Positions 60,497-64,000 of a stretch of DNA of 64,000 nt are shown piece after piece. The DNA is taken from assembly GCF_037038585.1 (NCBI RefSeq), contig NC_092523.1, positions 2,795,001 through 2,859,000 of the forward strand. Direction: 5' to 3'. The position numbers and the translations under genes were made by a program. The DNA comes from Patagioenas fasciata. Taxonomy: Eukaryota > Chordata > Aves > Columbiformes > Columbidae. The notes below the pieces were generated by a model that did not search any database, had not been told where the DNA came from, and was given only the letters and a program-made list of their open reading frames with translations. How positions within the stretch are numbered: the stretch's first letter is position 1; every line of letters starts with the position of its first letter.

Positions 60497-61300
60497 TAGA
60501 ATCATTGAATGGTTTGGGTTGAAGGGACCTTCGAAGTTCACAGAATCCCAGGATGGACTGGGTTGGAAAAGCCCTCAGAGCTCATCCAGTCCAACCCTCG
60601 GTCCAACTCCAGTCCATTGACCAGATCATGGCACTAAGTGCCATGGCCAATCTCAGTTTACAAACCTCCAGGGCCGGTGAGTCCAGCACCTCCCTGGGCA
60701 GCCATTCCAATGCTGACCACTCTCTCTGCACAGAATTGCTTTCTCATCTCCAGCCTCAATTGCCCCTGGTAGAGTTGAAGCCCATGGCCCCTTGTCCTAT
60801 TGCTGACTGCCTGGGAGAAGAGCCCAATCCCCCCTGGCTAGAACTGCCCTTCAGGTCGTTCTAGAGAGTGCTGAGCTCACCTCTAAGCCTCCTCTTCTCC
60901 AGACTGAACAAGCCCAGCTCTCTCAGCCTCTCACCAAAGTTAGAAGTTCAAAGCTCCCCCAGTGTCCCCCCTGCCATGAGCAGGGACATCTTCACCAGCT
61001 CAGGTTGCTCAGAGCCCCGTCCAGCCTGGCCTGGGATGTCTCCAGGGATGGTTCAGCCACCACCTCTCTGCCCAACCTGGGCCAGGCTCTCACCACCCTC
61101 AGGGACAACAATTTCTTCCTCATATCTAACCTCAATCTCCCCTCTTTTCAGTTTCAAGCCATCACCCCTTGTCCTGTCACTCTTTGCCCTTTCAAAAAGT
61201 TCTTCTGCACCTCCAAGACCAGTGACCAGAGCTTCCTTAAGGCACCTTAGGGCACCACCACCATGGTAGAACCTCATCCTCGCCATGACTCTTAAACACC
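60497..61300 (-). mobile_element. Outer CR1 LINE, interrupted by a younger CR1
   Basis: The 3' end is at 60497-60540 (TAGAATCATTGAATGG, GAAGGGACCTTC) and the rest resumes at 60943 (GAAGTTCAAAGCTCCCCCAG), continuing through the usual antisense CR1 blocks to about 61300. Confidence 0.93.
60541..60942 (-). mobile_element. Inner CR1 LINE (nested)
   Basis: An antisense CR1 of the 36172-36580 subfamily, from CAGAATCCCAGGATGGACTG to CCAGCTCTCTCAGCCTCTCA. The 8-bp GAAGTTCA of the outer CR1 occurs at both junctions (60533-60540 and 60943-60950), as expected for a target-site duplication. Confidence 0.93.
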
Positions 61301-61364
61301 TCATTTCTTCCCTGTATTTGAAAAAAAGGGGGAAAAGAAGAGAAGAAAAAGCATTGAAAAAAGA

Positions 61365-64000
61365 TATTTAACCAGATCATCTACTTTTTATTTCAGAGGA
61401 AAGATTTGCATTATTTACTCTTATTTATATACATGTACTTCACATTTTTTATTTAAAATGCACAGACCTCCCAATAATTTCCTCGTTCCTGCTTTAAATT
61501 AGCTGTTATTTTACAATACAAAAAATTATACCAAAACCTGCAGTCCTAAATGTGTGTATGTATAACACCCACAGTCCCCAGCAATGAAATAGTTTACAAT
61601 ACTTGCTCATATTTACATACGAATGCAAGAAATGCTAAATTATACATATTAACAAACTAAGCTCAGGTCTGAACACAGAGAAGAATCGTAAATAATTACA
61701 GAACAAAGGAAACAAACCGATCCAGAATAAAATCAATTCAGGGATCCTGGTGTAAAGATTTATTGTGCACAAATTCTAGGGTAATAGAAAACTCTATTTT
61801 TATTTTCTTTTTGCCTTTTTTTTTAAAAATAAAAATATGGACTGACATATGTTACACTCCTCCATGTTATTTTTCTCCTTCTTTCTTCTGGTGAGGTTTG
61901 TGGAGTCAAAGATAAATGGAGAGGAAATGTATAAAGAACTATAGTACCTGGAAGACGCACACAAATAGTCCGTGAGTAGTGTTAGAACAAAGTAATAAAC
62001 CAAGCAAAACGTGTGATGCAGGAAAGAAATCAGCGTATACACGTCATTGTAGTATTCCTAACATGGGAAACTCCTCTGATTTAAGCAGCTATCGATAGAA
62101 AAGGTGTGAATTTGACTAAAATTGCCAAGACCGCATCCGAAAATGAGAAACCGGTCCCTCCCTTCGCTCCCGCATCCCCAATGCTCCGCGAGCATCTTCT
62201 CTTTCATTTGAAACACTAACGACTTTCCCTCCCCAACCTGCACTTGCACCTTCGTTCTGATTCCAAAAGGTCCAACCCTCTCCTTGCCCTTCCCATCGAC
62301 TGTTCCCAAATGAAGATATAAAGAAAAAGGAGAAAAGAGGTGGTGTCTGCAGCTTATCAATGAGTCACAAAGCTGCTCCTGGCACGTCAGGTCTGTTCTT
62401 TGCTTTCTCGCAAGCTCAGGGCTGGAAAACCCCTCGTTTTTGTGGTTTTTGCAGGCTCAGAGATGCAGGTGATGCTCTGTCCCTAACGCGGGGTCTTGCC
62501 GAAAAGGCAAAGCAGCAGCTGTGAACATCTGGAGCTGTGGCGGATGGAGAATCAGCGCTGGACGTCCAGCGGGTTGTGGGGAAAGCCCCAAGTTTTATCT
62601 CAGCCTTTTATTTATCTCATCGTTTCAGCCAATTTAGGGCCGAGCTGCCATTGGAAAACCGTATTGTAAACCCAGCGACTACGCAGTTTGGTAAATGTTG
62701 ACCACAGGGAAAACGACGTTTCTGAGCATTATTTAGAACACAAACTACCCCTATGGAGCGCGTACCTCCCAACAGGGGCCATCACGCTTTCATGGTACCA
62801 TACCATCACATTTTGGTACATTATAGACTATGAATTCACGCTAATCGTGGGTATTACCGCACCGCGTATAGTTCTATTTTGGCAATTTCAACACAGAGCA
62901 TTTAAGCCCAGGAAAAGCGGCAATAACTCAAAAGTTGCGTCTCATAAATCTTCTCGTATCCAACATCTTGACCCATAGCGTGTCGGGGTCTCCTGTCACG
63001 CTACAAACACTCCAAAGAAATTCTGGGCTAAAAAACATGGAAAATGGTGAACGACAATGAGTTATTTGGAGATCCAACAGAACCGTTGCTTTCTAGAATA
63101 ACAGGGCCACAACATTTCTGATTCATTATTAATTTGGTTTTAAAGGCTGCTCTCAAAGAATAAAAATGTTCTGGGGGTTGAGACCTCGAATGCTGAATTT
63201 CAGCCAGTTATAAGCGCTTGAAAATAGTGATTTTGAATGGAAATCACTGGCACAGTCTTAATGGCAGAGGCTTAAACTGCTGACTTAATCCTCCCAGTAA
63301 TTACTACTCTAAGTACTTTTACTACCTGTCTTCAAGCGTCGTTTTTTCCCCCTTTCAAATGGAAGAGCCGTATTTTCCTCCTCTTACACATTTAAGTGAA
63401 ATGCATTTGAATACATAAAAGTCAAGTTATGCCTCCCTGCTTTATGCTGCAAGACACCACGAATATAATTTGATGTTTCTTTAAAGCTCTGGGAAGTCAC
63501 CTAATACTCATCAGATGAAGAAGTTATTAAGACAAAACTCATACGTCATTTAAAATGCATCAAAAATACATTCAATATTTTTTTTTCCTGGTTTATATAC
63601 ACTTTAAATCTTTCCATGTTCTGCACGCTACTGTATAGTTTATGCACAAGTGCAAAATCCGTGTGTTATTTGTCATTTATTTACAGGTTCTCCCACGAAA
63701 TGAGGTTCCTCTTCCCCCCATCACCTCCAAAAGAAATAAACCCGCAAATCCTTCACTTTTCATATTGGCCTGGTGATAAACAACCGCAATTCTTCCTCCC
63801 CCCATCGCCTCTATTTTACCTTCAAGCTGGGATGAAACTGTTCACAGCAGAGATATGTATGAGAATCCTCTTTTTTCCTCATCAGTATGGAGATAAGATG
63901 CAGAACAGAGCTATGTCCTAAAGGAGCCATTTCATTTTCTTTATATAAATAAGTCTCATTCCTTTATTTATATATATATTTTTTTGTTTTGCTAAACCTC
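61365..64000 (-). other. Probable 3' UTR of a minus-strand neighbour (ATRN suggested by synteny)
   Basis: This AT-rich block has no supportable reading frame. Read on the minus strand it ends in AATAAA (61392-61387) followed by T-rich sequence, and holds four Pumilio-type TGTAAATA or TGTATATA motifs (61426-61433, 61610-61617, 63594-63601, 63678-63685). No interspersed repeat interrupts it, unlike the rest of the window. In human 20p13, ATRN lies tail-to-tail with GFRA4, so ATRN is the natural candidate, but no coding sequence is present here to prove it. Confidence 0.4.
61387..61392 (-). terminator. Candidate minus-strand poly(A) signal AATAAA
   Basis: The minus strand reads AATAAA here, with a T-rich downstream region (about 61320-61365) suitable for cleavage near 61365-61372. 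It marks the likely end of the minus-strand transcript. Confidence 0.4.

Noticed and set aside
62688..62978. 96-codon frame in the AT-rich 3' block
   Set aside because: No family resemblance was seen and it lies in probable minus-strand 3' UTR.

Overview
The window is vertebrate nuclear DNA, almost certainly from a bird, probably a neoavian. It carries more than twenty copies of the CR1 LINE, an endogenous-retrovirus-type LTR of a kind common in birds, a few MIR-like ancient SINE remnants, and one multi-exon gene whose introns follow GT-AG rules. I see no bacterial-style operons, tRNA, rRNA or CRISPR.

The one protein-coding gene I can support is GFRA4 (GDNF family receptor alpha-4, the persephin co-receptor) on the + strand. 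Seven coding exons lie at 37849-38127, 40800-40880, 44601-44946, 48100-48209, 49273-49407, 49647-49804 and 52179-52325. All exon phases are compatible and there is no frameshift or internal stop. They encode 417 residues: three cysteine-rich domains, then a linker and a hydrophobic GPI-attachment tail. The first coding exon (signal peptide) was not found, so the gene is 5'-incomplete here. The 3' UTR probably runs to one of two AATAAA signals near 55.7 or 56.5 kb.

Layout: 1-601 is a polypurine microsatellite. From 602 to 37848 is intron 1 or upstream DNA, with CR1 copies, MIR-like pieces, a CR1 reverse-transcriptase remnant (24975-25745), a badly decayed Ty3/Gypsy-type pol fossil (26882-about 28900) and an LTR split by a younger CR1 (about 35690-37040). 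From 37849 to 52325 is GFRA4 with repeat-rich introns. From 52326 to about 61360 is its 3' UTR and downstream DNA. From about 61365 to the window end is AT-rich sequence with the look of a minus-strand 3' UTR: a terminal AATAAA and four Pumilio-type motifs. In human 20p13, ATRN and GFRA4 are convergent neighbours, so ATRN is the best guess for the minus-strand gene.

The most unusual structures are a perfect 37-bp inverted repeat with a 5-nt loop in GFRA4 intron 2, a 157-bp element present twice at about 97% identity in introns 4 and 7, the Gypsy-type pol fossil with a hairpin around its purine tract, and a CR1 sitting 12 bp beyond the exon 5 splice boundary. I found no convincing new multi-gene system. 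These are reported as structural curiosities with tests.
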